From the NCBI GenBank assembly GCA_018970085.1, contig JAGWXD010000002.1:62001-126000 (forward strand): a stretch of 64,000 nucleotides of DNA, written 5' to 3'. The notes below the pieces were generated by a model, which was not told the DNA's origin, searched no databases, and was given only the letters and a program-made list of their open reading frames with translations. The stretch is from Cyanobacteria bacterium REEB459 (lineage in GTDB: Bacteria; Cyanobacteriota; Cyanobacteriia; Phormidesmidales; Phormidesmidaceae). How positions within the stretch are numbered: the first letter of the stretch is position 1; every line of letters begins with the position of its first letter. The translations under genes and the position numbers were made by a program. Positions 18,558 to 27,328 of the stretch are shown here, piece after piece.

Positions 18558-18589
18558 AAGGGTCTCCACTATAAAGACTTTAGACCCTT
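18558..18589. repeat. Inverted repeat upstream of the secreted protein gene
   Basis: Perfect 8-base arms AAGGGTCT (18558-18565) and AGACCCTT (18582-18589), centres 24 bases apart, spanning the likely promoter region of the gene ending at 18131. Confidence 0.45.
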
Positions 18590-18637
18590 AATAAGGTTCC
18601 ACAATGCTATCAATGCAGCCCTCAAGCCAGGCCGAAA

Positions 18638-19555
18638 TCAGGCCATGCGCTGACGTAATAGGGGTTGAATCAAGGCCAGAGATCCGGCACAAAAAATCGT
18701 TAAAACTACCCCGCAGGCTGCCAAGGATACATTAAAAAAGGGCGTTTGAAGTACCAGGCTACTCCAGCTCCAATCAGGGTGAAGGTAAACATAGCGGATA
18801 GGTTCAATGGCGTAGGTAAGGGGATTAAAGCTAGCCACTATCTGCAACCAATGGGGCATAAAATCAAGGGGTACCAGGGCCGTACTGGAGAACAGCAGGG
18901 GCAGGTTAGTGACAAAAATCACGGCGATCAGTTCAATATGACCCGGTAGGGCAAAGGTGAGTCCCAGGCTGAGAGCGGTTACCCCCAACACTAACGCCAT
19001 CACAATAGCTAATACCAACACTAGGCCCAAAAAATTGGGCAACCCTGCCCCCAGCAGGGCACTAAGGCTAAGGATGGCAGCGGTTTGCAACAGACTCAGG
19101 CTGGCAATAAATAGAGCCGAGGCAACCACGATGGAATAACGAGAGGCCAAAGGGGCCACCAGAAAACGATTGAGAAACCCAAACTCGCGATCAAACATGA
19201 CGGGCAAGCCGGCATTCAAAGCGCCCCCAAAGGCGGTAAAGACAATGATGCCAGCCCCTAAAAATTGCCCATAGTTGCGACTCTCGCCAAATAAACCGGC
19301 GGGGACATTTTGAAAAAGAGCCCCAAACAATACCAGCCAGATCAAGGGTTGGACTACCCCTGCTACCAGGGTGGAGGGACGTCGCTGCAATTGAATAAAC
19401 AAGCGCTGGGTCATGGCCAGGGTTTCTTGCCAGAAATCTCTCCAGTCGGGTCTGGCGGTCTTGGCCAGGCTCTCTTTCCAAGACTGTATGGCGGCGCTGT
19501 TGAGGGCAGCAGCACCAGCTGAATTAGACAGTGGAGTCGGTAAAGTCGTACTCAT
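18638..19555 (-). CDS. ABC-2 type exporter permease (DrrB-like)
   Basis: An integral membrane protein of 305 aa. A cytoplasmic N-terminal part is followed by about six hydrophobic helices (first PLIWLVLFGALF; then YGQFLGAGIIVFTAFGG, SIVVASALFIASLSLL, LGLVLVLAIVMALVLGV, LIAVIFVTNLPLLFSS and a last helix near the C-terminus). The loop MFDREFGFLNRFLVAPLASR is the family's typical coupling region. The gene begins 10 bases after the stop of the ATPase gene at 19566, so the two form a two-component exporter like DrrAB. The cargo is not known; drugs, lipids or polysaccharide are the usual candidates. Confidence 0.85.
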   Translation of the reverse strand: MSTTLPTPLSNSAGAAALNSAAIQSWKESLAKTARPDWRDFWQETLAMTQRLFIQLQRRPSTLVAGVVQPLIWLVLFGALFQNVPAGLFGESRNYGQFLGAGIIVFTAFGGALNAGLPVMFDREFGFLNRFLVAPLASRYSIVVASALFIASLSLLQTAAILSLSALLGAGLPNFLGLVLVLAIVMALVLGVTALSLGLTFALPGHIELIAVIFVTNLPLLFSSTALVPLDFMPHWLQIVASFNPLTYAIEPIRYVYLHPDWSWSSLVLQTPFFNVSLAACGVVLTIFCAGSLALIQPLLRQRMA

Positions 19556-19565
19556 GATCTTGGGT

Positions 19566-20591
19566 TTAACCTCCCTTCATAGCCTGTTTCTTTTCTCGTT
19601 TTAAATCTCGCTGACCTACCGCTGCCAGTTCGGCATCGATCAGCGTGCGACCAGTGGCAGCTAGATAGACATCGTCTAGACTGGGGCGAGATTGGGAAAT
19701 ACCAAAGATGGGTAAACCCGCTGTCGCCATGGTCTGTTGCACCAAGGTTAGGGCCTCGGCCTGGCGATCGACCAGCAGATTCAAAGAATTGCCCTGGGCT
19801 GCATTGATAATTACATCCTGAACACAGGGGAGATGGGCGAGCAGCAGCCTGGCGGTCTCAGCCTCAGCCGGAGTCGTAAATTCCTGGAGTCGCAGGGTGA
19901 TGCGATCGCCCCCCAGTTGATCCTTGAGCTCAGCGGGTCGTCCCGCCGCAATCACCCGACCTTGATCAATAATTCCCACCCGGTTGGCCAGGGTGTCGAT
20001 CTCCTCCAGGTAGTGGCTAGTGATTAAAATGGTGGTACCTGCGGCCCTGAGTTGGCGTAGAAAGGCCCAGACAGCTGAGCGAGTTTCAATATCGAGGCCG
20101 ACGGTGGGTTCGTCTAGAACCAGGACATCGGGTTGGTGCAGCATACCCAGAGCCAGATCCAGACGCTTCTTAATCCCTCCCGAATAGGTACCAGTCTTTT
20201 GATCGGCCCACTCCTCCAGTTCTAGCAGTTGAATCATCGCCTCAATCCGCTGCTGAGCCAGGGGGCCGGGTAGATGGTAGAGGGCCGCTTGCAAGCGCAT
20301 CAACTCACGCCCGGTTAGCACTTTATCGAGGGCGACCTCCTGAGCGATGTAGCCCAGATGCTGGCGTACCCGTTGGGGCTGAGTTAAAACCGGTATCCCC
20401 ATAACTTCAACCCTGCCACTGTCGGGAGTGGCCAGAGTACAAACACAGCGAATAGTCGTGGTCTTACCGGCACCATTGGGGCCAAGCAAACCAAAAATTT
20501 CTCCAGGTTCGATGGTCAGGGACACATCTTGGACCGCTTGAACCGGCCCGTAGGTTTTTTTTAAATGTTTAATCTGAATTGCGGCAACCAT
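19566..20591 (-). CDS. ABC exporter ATP-binding protein (DrrA-like)
   Basis: A 341-residue ATPase with Walker [11 protein letters not shown] near residues 38-47, the signature TYSGGIKKRLDLALG, Walker B VLVLDEPTVGLD and the switch His in LITSHYLEE. The C-terminal third is the DUF4162-type extension typical of DrrA. It sits immediately upstream of the ABC-2 permease in an operon and powers export. Upstream there is an extended -10-like element TGTTATAAC on the minus strand at about 20627-20635, a plausible promoter. The signature motif begins S-G-G-I, as in this subfamily. Confidence 0.88.
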   Translation of the reverse strand: MVAAIQIKHLKKTYGPVQAVQDVSLTIEPGEIFGLLGPNGAGKTTTIRCVCTLATPDSGRVEVMGIPVLTQPQRVRQHLGYIAQEVALDKVLTGRELMRLQAALYHLPGPLAQQRIEAMIQLLELEEWADQKTGTYSGGIKKRLDLALGMLHQPDVLVLDEPTVGLDIETRSAVWAFLRQLRAAGTTILITSHYLEEIDTLANRVGIIDQGRVIAAGRPAELKDQLGGDRITLRLQEFTTPAEAETARLLLAHLPCVQDVIINAAQGNSLNLLVDRQAEALTLVQQTMATAGLPIFGISQSRPSLDDVYLAATGRTLIDAELAAVGQRDLKREKKQAMKGG

Positions 20592-20756
20592 GGGTGAGAG
20601 CCAGCACTACAAGGGTTAGATTGGTTATAACACTATTCTAAAGCTGATCACGGCTAAAGCTAATCACAGGGGCTGGCAGTGGCCAGACTAGGCTATGGGG
20701 GACTGCCCATTCTGAGGTAAAGGCAGTTGGGGCCCTAGGTCTCAGTCTCGATCGCA

Positions 20757-21215
20757 CTAGCGGCGGCGAATTGGTAGCAGGCGAGCAACTGGCACCTGGT
20801 AAAACTCCGCCATTAACCAGGCCACCATCAGGCCATGGCTGATCACGGTTAATCCGGCCCAGGCCCAGCTGACGCTTCCGCTTGATTCTAAGGGAGGAAA
20901 GAGGTAGGCGGCTAGAGCCACCAGGCCGGCTGGACAGATCACCAAGACCAGGCTGAGGAGAACCAGGGAGAGGGGGGAGAACTGGGGCTGATGGTGCAGC
21001 GATCGCCAGCGCTGTCCTTGCCAGCGCCAGCCCTGGGCAGGACTGACATCCAGACGATAGAGGGCCTGCTGCTCTAGATTAAGGGCCAAAATTCGCTGAC
21101 ACCGATCGCAGCCGTAGGCCTCCATCAGCACCATAGGTTGCAGTCGACCCTGCCAGCAAACGGGACAGGGATAGAATTGGGCGGTCCAGGGCGGCCCAGC
21201 CGCACTCCCCACCAT
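20757..21215 (-). CDS. Small membrane protein with a zinc-ribbon-like head, 152 aa
   Basis: The N-terminal half contains CPVC (about residues 18-21) and CDRC (about 35-38), a four-cysteine pattern of a small zinc ribbon. The second half has two hydrophobic helices (SPLSLVLLSLVLVICPAGLV and a helix near WAGLTVISHGLMVAWLM), so the ribbon probably faces the cytoplasm. No named family is recognised. The start follows the stop of the gene at 21218 by two bases, which implies translational coupling with that single-pass protein. A joint role at the membrane is inferred only from this arrangement. Confidence 0.65.
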   Translation of the reverse strand: MVGSAAGPPWTAQFYPCPVCWQGRLQPMVLMEAYGCDRCQRILALNLEQQALYRLDVSPAQGWRWQGQRWRSLHHQPQFSPLSLVLLSLVLVICPAGLVALAAYLFPPLESSGSVSWAWAGLTVISHGLMVAWLMAEFYQVPVARLLPIRRR

Positions 21216-21217
21216 CC

Positions 21218-22000
21218 CTAGCGCTGCCCCAAGATCAGGCCAGCCCCTACGGACCGCCGGTAGTCGCGATTGCCGTAGGTCAAAATGATTTGGGGTTCAG
21301 CCCCAGACAGATCTACCATTTTAAGGCGGACCCGACCGCCCCATAGGGTTTCCCCCAGCTGCACCCGACGACCAGCGGGCTGGCCGGGCTCAGTCACCAT
21401 CACACTGACCTGGGACCCCACCTGGGCAATCCCAGTGATAATTAGTTGATCAGCCCAGTTAGCAGCGGTGGTCGTGACCCTGGCATCGGCTGCACCGGCG
21501 CTGATCACCGGTGGTAAGGCAGTCTGCGGAGCAACCACCGGGGCAGATGGCAGCCCAGACAAAATCGCGGCAGGGTTGGCTAAGGGTAGGGCTGGACCAC
21601 TGGAGGAGGCAGACAGGGGCCCATTCAGGGTATTACTACCCGGGGCCAGAATAGATCTGAAGGGATCAACCCGACCCGTGGCCACCGTCGTCAGCCGGGC
21701 TGCAGGCGGAGTGGATAACAACAATGCAGGATCGGCTAGGGCTGAGGAGGAAGCAGAGAGCAGGTGAGGCCGAAATAACGGCTGCGATCGCTCCGGTTTA
21801 GCCGATTCAGAGTCTACCTGGCTAGCCAGTCCCCCAGGGGCATCCGGAGTGAGAAAAACGTTTAGAGCCGATCCCCCCAGCGCCGCCAGCCCAGTCGCTA
21901 CCCCCAACCCCAGATAGATAAATCGTCGCCGCCGAGCAGGCGGCAAGCAGAGGCGAATCGCTAAATCAGCCTTGCTTACGCAGTTAGAACAATCCCTCAT
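21218..22000 (-). CDS. Single-pass membrane protein with a PilP/GspC-like C-terminal domain, 260 aa
   Basis: A short cytoplasmic head (with CSNC near the start) is followed by a basic patch RRRR and one hydrophobic helix (FIYLGLGVATGLAALGGSALNV). A long Pro/Ala/Ser-rich linker leads to a C-terminal beta domain (LIITGIAQVGSQVSVMV ... GETLWGGRVRLKMVDLSGAEPQIIL). This layout recalls inner-membrane alignment proteins of type IV pilus or type II secretion systems, but the similarity is only by pattern. The frame opens at TTG (22015), but ATG at 22000 is preceded by GGAGATGATCCA and is preferred. It is coupled to the zinc-ribbon protein downstream. Confidence 0.6.
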   Translation of the reverse strand: MRDCSNCVSKADLAIRLCLPPARRRRFIYLGLGVATGLAALGGSALNVFLTPDAPGGLASQVDSESAKPERSQPLFRPHLLSASSSALADPALLLSTPPAARLTTVATGRVDPFRSILAPGSNTLNGPLSASSSGPALPLANPAAILSGLPSAPVVAPQTALPPVISAGAADARVTTTAANWADQLIITGIAQVGSQVSVMVTEPGQPAGRRVQLGETLWGGRVRLKMVDLSGAEPQIILTYGNRDYRRSVGAGLILGQR

Positions 22001-22161
22001 TGGATCATCTCCCAAGGGTTTTTCCTAACAATAGCTGACTATGGGAAAAATGGTCCATTCTCAGGCAGCCAGGGTCCTAGGGTCGAGCCCAGAAGGGCTG
22101 AACATGGTCCTAGATTGGGGCTTTATATCCCTAGCGAGCCGGGGGCATCCTATTACCCGGG

Positions 22162-22392
22162 TTAAACCGTCCCGGATCCTGACTCAGCCCTAATCGATAA
22201 GGCCTGAAGCCTGAGCAAGAGCACGTCAATTTCAGCCTGGAGATGGAGCAGTTGCACCTGCTGATCAGCGGTGTAGGGTAGGCTTTGACCACCCGTTGAC
22301 TCAGAACTATCCGATCTGGCCGGCAGGATGGCTGTAGAGGAGGTAGACCGGAGGGACTGCCATGCAGCAGAGTTCAAACTATCGGTTGGCAT
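22162..22392 (-). CDS. Short hypothetical protein, 76 aa
   Basis: An ATG-started frame with a Ser-rich first half and a helical heptad-like second half (VQLLHLQAEIDVLLLRLQAL), which predicts a short coiled coil. It is positioned alone between the membrane protein at 22000 and the thrC leader. No function is recognised. The leucine-spaced helix and clean intergenic placement favour a real gene, but it is short and could be chance. Confidence 0.5.
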   Translation of the reverse strand: MPTDSLNSAAWQSLRSTSSTAILPARSDSSESTGGQSLPYTADQQVQLLHLQAEIDVLLLRLQALSIRAESGSGTV

Positions 22393-22602
22393 ATTTTTAA
22401 GAGAGCATCATAGGAAATTGTACTCAGCTAGCAGGCTAAGCTATTTTGGTGCTGCTGTCTAGAGGGTGATTTTGCTGAGAGGGCGGGGCTGGGTTAGGGG
22501 ATCTAAATACCACAGCCGCAGCTTGAGACAGCTAAGAGAAGGCTAGACAGGACTCAGCCGTCGGAAAGGAGACCAATTTTCGCTAGAATCAGCATAATTT
22601 CT

Positions 22603-22632
22603 GTGCTTCCGGGGGCCTAAACCCCAAAGCAC
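22603..22632 (+). promoter_or_regulatory. Hairpin in the thrC leader
   Basis: GTGCTT (22603-22608) pairs with AAGCAC (22627-22632), and GGGG with CCCC inside, giving a compact stem-loop that ends 21 bases before the thrC GTG start. This could be a cis-acting leader element; no known riboswitch class is recognised. Confidence 0.4.
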
Positions 22633-22653
22633 CTATTCATCCCAGCATCCACT

Positions 22654-23787
22654 GTGACTACCAGTTTTACCCCTTCCTCCTTTGGTAACAGCGCCGCTGC
22701 CCTGCGGCTGCCGACCCATTCGGCCCCGGGCACCCAGCCCTGGCCGGGGTTGATTGAAGCCTACCGTGATTACCTACCGGTATCTGAGCAAACACCGATT
22801 ATTACTCTGCGGGAGGGCAATACACCCCTGATTCCCATGCCGGCCCTGGCCCAACAGGTAGGCCAGGGGGTGCAGGTTTGGGTCAAGTACGATGGCCTTA
22901 ATCCCACCGGCAGCTTCAAGGACCGGGGCATGACTATGGCCCTGTCTAAGGCCAAGGAACAGGGTGCCGAAGCTGTCATCTGCGCCAGTACCGGTAATAC
23001 CTCAGCGGCGGCGGCGGCCTACGCTCGACGGGCGGGTATGCGAGCCTTTGTGCTAATTCCCGATGGCTATGTAGCCGTCGGCAAGCTGGCCCAGGCCCTG
23101 CTCTACGGGGCAGAGGTGCTGGCCATTCAGGGCAACTTTGATACGGCCCTGGAACGGGTACGGCAGTTGGCTCAGGACTATCCCCTAACCCTGGTTAATT
23201 CGGTGAATCCCTTTCGCCTCCAAGGTCAGAAAACAGCGGCCTTTGAAGTGGTCGATAGTCTGGGAGATGCCCCTGATTGGTTATGTATTCCCGTGGGTAA
23301 TGCGGGCAACATTACCGCTTACTGGATGGGCTTTTGCGAGTATCACCAGCGCGATCGCTGTAGTCGCCTACCCCGCATGATGGGCTTTCAAGCGGCTGGA
23401 TCGGCTCCCCTGGTCAATGGCCATGTGGTCAAGGACCCCCAAACCCTGGCCACTGCCATTCGCATTGGCAACCCGGCTAACTGGCAGCGGGCAGAAGCGG
23501 TGCGAGACGCCAGCCAGGGCAGCTTTACCGCCGTTACCGACGAGGAAATTCTGGATGCCTACCGCCTCCTGGCCCTGGAAGGGGTATTTTGCGAACCTGC
23601 TAGTGCGGCCTCCGTTGCCGGACTACTTAAGGTTAAGGACCAGGTACCGGCTGGGGCCACTATTGTTTGTGTCCTTACCGGTAATGGGCTGAAGGATCCA
23701 GATACTGCCATTACCCATAGCCAGAATCAGGTAAAGGGGGGGCTGAGTCCAGATCTCCAAACCCTGGCCACCGCCATGGGATTTTAG
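22654..23787 (+). CDS. thrC: Threonine synthase
   Basis: A PLP-dependent enzyme (377 aa) that makes threonine from O-phosphohomoserine. The PLP lysine is K89 in [11 protein letters not shown]. Other class features are the [15 protein letters not shown] phosphate-binding loop region, [13 protein letters not shown] (as IPVGNAGN), and [11 protein letters not shown] at the C-terminal side. The length matches the short bacterial/cyanobacterial form. Translation starts at GTG 22654; a GC-rich hairpin lies directly upstream at 22603-22632. It stands alone, with genes on both sides on the opposite strand. Confidence 0.95.
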   Translation: MTTSFTPSSFGNSAAALRLPTHSAPGTQPWPGLIEAYRDYLPVSEQTPIITLREGNTPLIPMPALAQQVGQGVQVWVKYDGLNPTGSFKDRGMTMALSKAKEQGAEAVICASTGNTSAAAAAYARRAGMRAFVLIPDGYVAVGKLAQALLYGAEVLAIQGNFDTALERVRQLAQDYPLTLVNSVNPFRLQGQKTAAFEVVDSLGDAPDWLCIPVGNAGNITAYWMGFCEYHQRDRCSRLPRMMGFQAAGSAPLVNGHVVKDPQTLATAIRIGNPANWQRAEAVRDASQGSFTAVTDEEILDAYRLLALEGVFCEPASAASVAGLLKVKDQVPAGATIVCVLTGNGLKDPDTAITHSQNQVKGGLSPDLQTLATAMGF

Positions 23788-23809
23788 CCTACCCAGGCGA
23801 TGCCTGAGC

Positions 23810-24439
23810 TTACTGACGCAGGCGTCGCAGCCAACCCATGCCTATCCCTACTCCCACCAGGACTAGGCCTGCTAGAACCCACCCAATTCCCCTCGTGCTG
23901 CCAGCCTCAGGGTTGAAGGGCGGGGTAGAGGACGGCTGCATCTGGGACCCTGACTCTGGCTTGGTCAGAGGCTGTGGGCTAGGCCCCGCCGCTACCGTGA
24001 CCGGGTAGCTGAGTTCAAAGGTTTTAAAGGATCCATCTCGTCGGGGAGTACCCTGGAAAACCAGGGTATAGGTGCCTACCCCTGGAAAGGTAAACTCTGT
24101 TCCAGGAATACCCTGGTAGTGGCCGGTGGCGATGGGCTTCAGGGGGGGCTTGGCAATGGGGGCGGGGCGGGGCGGGCTATAGATAGTCAGGGAACACTTG
24201 CATTCCTCCAGGGGAATCAGGGCTCCGCCAGGATGGGTCAGGGCGATCCAGATCAAGGTGGAGGACTGGGCCTTGGGGGTATCGTTGGGTTCGAGGTGCA
24301 GGGTACCGCCAACACTATCGGTGACTTTTAACTGGTGGGCAGCGACTGGCCAGCTCAAGCAAGCCCACCCCAGCACCAGTGTCAGGGTCTTGATCCTCAA
24401 TCCGGGGGCGATCTCCGGGTTAGGGCGGGGATGGTCCAT
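23810..24439 (-). CDS. Periplasmic membrane-anchored protein, last gene of the SafE operon
   Basis: A 209-residue protein with an N-terminal signal (hydrophobic TLTLVLGWACLSWPVAAH, cleavage after about residue 34), a beta-rich lumenal domain and a C-terminal helix (WVLAGLVLVGVGIGMGW) with a basic tail. The mature part begins HQLKVTD and holds a CKC pair (EECKCSL) that could bind metal. The domain resembles the general fold of copper-handling or FixH-like periplasmic proteins but no family is certain. Its start overlaps the SafE-like gene by 20 bases, so the two are co-translated. A role in metal handling with that protein is an inference from context. Confidence 0.65.
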   Translation of the reverse strand: MDHPRPNPEIAPGLRIKTLTLVLGWACLSWPVAAHQLKVTDSVGGTLHLEPNDTPKAQSSTLIWIALTHPGGALIPLEECKCSLTIYSPPRPAPIAKPPLKPIATGHYQGIPGTEFTFPGVGTYTLVFQGTPRRDGSFKTFELSYPVTVAAGPSPQPLTKPESGSQMQPSSTPPFNPEAGSTRGIGWVLAGLVLVGVGIGMGWLRRLRQ

Positions 24440-25631
24440 AATATTTTTCCAGCGATAGTAATTGCCAGCATAGCCGCGATCGCACCAGCATGACCCCCAG
24501 CCCCAGTCCGCCCCATAGCCCTAGCTTCCAGAGGCTATCAGAGCTAAAGCCAGGCTGCAGTTGTAGTAGTAAACCATGGACCAGGGTCAGGCCTAAAATC
24601 ACGCTACTGAGGCGGTGTAACCAGGTCCAGCCCCGACCCAACCAGGTCTGGGCTGCGTTGGAACTGGTGAGAACCAAAGGCAGCATCAGGGCTAGAGCCC
24701 CTCCCCCTGCCCCAATGCCCCACTGGTATTGGGGCAGCATAAAGGACAGGGCACGCCAGTCCCCCTGCCAGTTATGGGAGATAGCCTGTAGGGCGTGCAA
24801 CAGAGCCAACCACCAGGCGGCCACCCCCAACCCCCGTCGGTAACGCCGGGGCCAGGGCCAGACCTGGGCCAGGGGACGGGCGATTAAGCTCAGCACCAGG
24901 CACGCCAGACTGCCGTAGGCGGGATAGTTGGGTAGCGTATCGCCGGTACGGGTCAGGGTCACCCCCCCCATCAGGAGGGTCAGCCAGCCCCCCAGGTAAA
25001 ACAATTGACTGCGGCGATCGCGACTCAACCAGCTGGTGGAAAACCCCATGGCTACCATCATCGGCAGCGTCCCCAGGCCAAAGGCCACCATCGTTAGAGC
25101 CCCGGTGCCTAATTGGGTGGTTTCAGCCGCCTTAATCTGGGCCGTGTACAGAAACCCACAGGGAATCAACCCCCACACCAGCCCCAGGGGTAGGGGGGTC
25201 CACCATTGGGGGCGATCGCTAAACGTCTCCATGACTCGGTTGAGGCGCTGACCTAGGTGGGGTTGGGCCAGGGGGTGCAATAGGGGAAAGGGGGGCAGCC
25301 AGCCCGGGCTAATGTGGGTGAGCCCCACCCAGATCAGCAGGATACCCGTTAACCAGGCCATTCCCTGACGCAGGCCACTACCCAGACCCGCCATTTGCCC
25401 ACCGGCCACCAGGACCGACCCGACTGCGCCAATGGCAGCCCCCACCAGGCCATAGCTAATTAAACGCCCTAAATTCAGCAACAGATGAAACCGCAAACTA
25501 GACCAGAGGCTGGCTGATTCCCCCCTGGTAGCCTGCATCGCTAAGACCGCCGACAGCGGACCGCACATGCCCAGACAATGGCCAAAGCTACCTAAGAAGC
25601 CAAGGCTCACCATTAACCACAGATCAATCAT
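24420..25631 (-). CDS. SafE/UreH-type membrane transporter fused to a ferric-reductase-like heme domain
   Basis: At 403 aa, this is nearly twice the usual SafE (UreH_2) length. The first half starts SLGFLGSFGHCLGMCGP (H18, C19, C23), and a matching GLIPCGFLYTA repeat begins near residue 154. This metal-associated six-helix pattern is seen in copper-linked TauE/SafE members. The second half (about 255-385) has extra helices with His pairs H279/H286 (LLHALQAISH) and H339/H352 (WLHRLSSVILGLTLVHG), resembling the heme-coordinating helices of MsrQ/YedZ and ferric reductases. A combined metal-transfer and electron-transfer role is inferred. It overlaps the TPR gene upstream by 8 bases and the periplasmic gene downstream by 20. 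Confidence 0.72.
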   Translation of the reverse strand: MIDLWLMVSLGFLGSFGHCLGMCGPLSAVLAMQATRGESASLWSSLRFHLLLNLGRLISYGLVGAAIGAVGSVLVAGGQMAGLGSGLRQGMAWLTGILLIWVGLTHISPGWLPPFPLLHPLAQPHLGQRLNRVMETFSDRPQWWTPLPLGLVWGLIPCGFLYTAQIKAAETTQLGTGALTMVAFGLGTLPMMVAMGFSTSWLSRDRRSQLFYLGGWLTLLMGGVTLTRTGDTLPNYPAYGSLACLVLSLIARPLAQVWPWPRRYRRGLGVAAWWLALLHALQAISHNWQGDWRALSFMLPQYQWGIGAGGGALALMLPLVLTSSNAAQTWLGRGWTWLHRLSSVILGLTLVHGLLLQLQPGFSSDSLWKLGLWGGLGLGVMLVRSRLCWQLLSLEKYYGPSPP

Positions 25632-26454
25632 GGGGACTGGTCTGGAGGTGTAAAAACCGTTCCAGGGCGCTCACTAGCTGAGGCGGCCAGCGCCGTCCCT
25701 GCCTGACCCAGGCCAGGTCTTTATAGCGCCCGTCTAGCCCCATCACCGCTACCCAGTTACTCTCCGCCTCACCGGGCAGACCAGCATTCCAGAGGGCCGC
25801 CGTTAGAGCCGCTCGGGCGTCGGCAAAGTTGGGGTAGCGCCGGGTCAGGTTGCGAAATTGGCGAATCGCCAGGGCTTTCTCACCCAATTGGTACTGAGCC
25901 AGGCCAACATTAATACGGGCCAGGGCAAATTTAGGATTTAGGTCTACCGCCCTTTGGTAATCAGCCAGAGCAGCAGCCCAGTTCCCCTGGGCGCCCTGGG
26001 CATTGCCACGATTATTGTAGGCAGCAGAGTCATCAGGAGCCAACTCCAGTACCCGATTGTAATCGCCGATCGCCGCCGCCCACTGGCCCAGCCCCTCCCG
26101 GACAGCCCCTCGGTTGAGATAGGGGTCAGGCTGATCCGGAGCCAGGGCAATGGCGCGATCGTAGTCTTCCAGGGCCGCCTCTAAATGGTTCAGGCTAACC
26201 CGCACATTACCCCGGTTACTCCAGAGGGCTGGCTCCTCGGGTAGGTAGTCCAAGAGCTGACTCCAGTACTCCTCCGCCGCTTCAAATTCTCCTGCCTGGG
26301 TAGCGGCGAAGGCTTGCTGACGCAAACCTTGGATGGCCTGAAGAGGTGCCGATGGCTGACCAACCAGAGCCTCAGGGGCAGCGGCCAGAGCCAGACCGGC
26401 GACCCCAAACCAGCACATTAAACTACACCAGACAACCAATCCGGTCCTCAGCAT
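25624..26454 (-). CDS. Exported tetratricopeptide repeat protein, 276 aa
   Basis: A signal peptide (MLRTGLVVWCSLMCWFGVAGLALA) is followed by about five tandem TPR units (approximately residues 45-215). Several match the consensus closely, for example ALEDYDRAIALAPDQPDPYLNRG and AIGDYNRVLELAPDDSAAYNNRG. The C-terminal part holds a Trp-rich stretch (WNAGLPGEAESNWVAVMGL). TPR proteins are scaffolds; several cyanobacterial ones assist photosystem or membrane-complex assembly. It is the first gene of an overlapping three-gene operon with the SafE-heme fusion and the periplasmic protein, so it may be an assembly factor for that complex. Confidence 0.85.
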   Translation of the reverse strand: MLRTGLVVWCSLMCWFGVAGLALAAAPEALVGQPSAPLQAIQGLRQQAFAATQAGEFEAAEEYWSQLLDYLPEEPALWSNRGNVRVSLNHLEAALEDYDRAIALAPDQPDPYLNRGAVREGLGQWAAAIGDYNRVLELAPDDSAAYNNRGNAQGAQGNWAAALADYQRAVDLNPKFALARINVGLAQYQLGEKALAIRQFRNLTRRYPNFADARAALTAALWNAGLPGEAESNWVAVMGLDGRYKDLAWVRQGRRWPPQLVSALERFLHLQTSPHD

Positions 26455-26708
26455 CAGAGAACTCCATCGTTACATAACTCACATAACTCCACTGGCACCT
26501 CTACAGGGTTTCAAAAGCGGGCGATTCTGCTTAGATCCTGCCACAAGTTGCCCGTCCAGGGCAGGGTAAGCAGGCATTCTGCCTGGTTTCGCCCCAATCA
26601 ACCTAGGGATAGCCATCACTACGGGTGACGAATTTTGATGATTAGGATTTAATAGGGGAAAACCTCGATTCAATTGGGGCTAATGTCGGTTAACCCTCAG
26701 AGCATGCT

Positions 26709-27254
26709 ATGGCTAATCCTAATTTATCGCCAGAGGTGGTCTCAATTTTCAACCTATTGAGGGAATACAGCTTTGATCTCGACCACTATGCTGGCGAGGT
26801 GCTGATTAACCAGTGGATTCAGACCTTTGGTTACCGCTGGGTGAGTACGGCTGTCACCGAGGCTCTCTACCAGGGGCGCTATAAGATTATTTCCGTAGAT
26901 CATATTCTGCACCTGTGGCAACGGCGAGGTCAGCCCATTCGTCATTTTAGCCGGGAGTTTGAATCGATTATCCTGGGTCAAACCCTGCTTGCTGTCTCCC
27001 CCTATGAGGAGACCGCCGCCGATGCCAGGGATAACTGCGCCGCCGAGATCATCCCACTGGCGGCCAGCAGCCTCCGGCAGCAGCAGCCATCCGCCCGCCA
27101 GGGCTCGATCCCAGATTTTCGTCCGGTCCTGCAAAACCTTACCCCCGCAGGGGTTAGCCCCAGAGAGGTAATTCCTCCCTTTGTACCGCTGATGCAGCCT
27201 TCAGGTCTGCATCAGCGCCTGAGTTCGGTGGTACAAGCCGTACTAGAAACCTAG
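26709..27254 (+). CDS. Conserved-type hypothetical protein, 181 aa
   Basis: The N-terminal 95 residues look like a compact helical domain (SPEVVSIFNLLREYSFDLDHYAGEVLINQWI, then VDHILHLWQRRGQP). The remainder is Ala/Gln-rich and probably disordered, ending in a short helix (LHQRLSSVVQAVLET). No enzyme motif or membrane segment is present. Cyanobacterial genomes often carry proteins of this shape with unknown roles. It reads in the same direction as the unknown gene at 27329, which starts about 75 bases downstream. Confidence 0.7.
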   Translation: MANPNLSPEVVSIFNLLREYSFDLDHYAGEVLINQWIQTFGYRWVSTAVTEALYQGRYKIISVDHILHLWQRRGQPIRHFSREFESIILGQTLLAVSPYEETAADARDNCAAEIIPLAASSLRQQQPSARQGSIPDFRPVLQNLTPAGVSPREVIPPFVPLMQPSGLHQRLSSVVQAVLET

Positions 27255-27328
27255 GTCAAGTCGGCCTACCAGGGATTGCTATTGAGAGCGCCAAAGCATA
27301 CACTAAGGTAGTACTGACGAACTTATCT

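Noticed and set aside
26479-26673. 64-codon minus-strand frame upstream of the TPR gene
   Set aside because: No ribosome site or recognisable composition; more likely promoter DNA.
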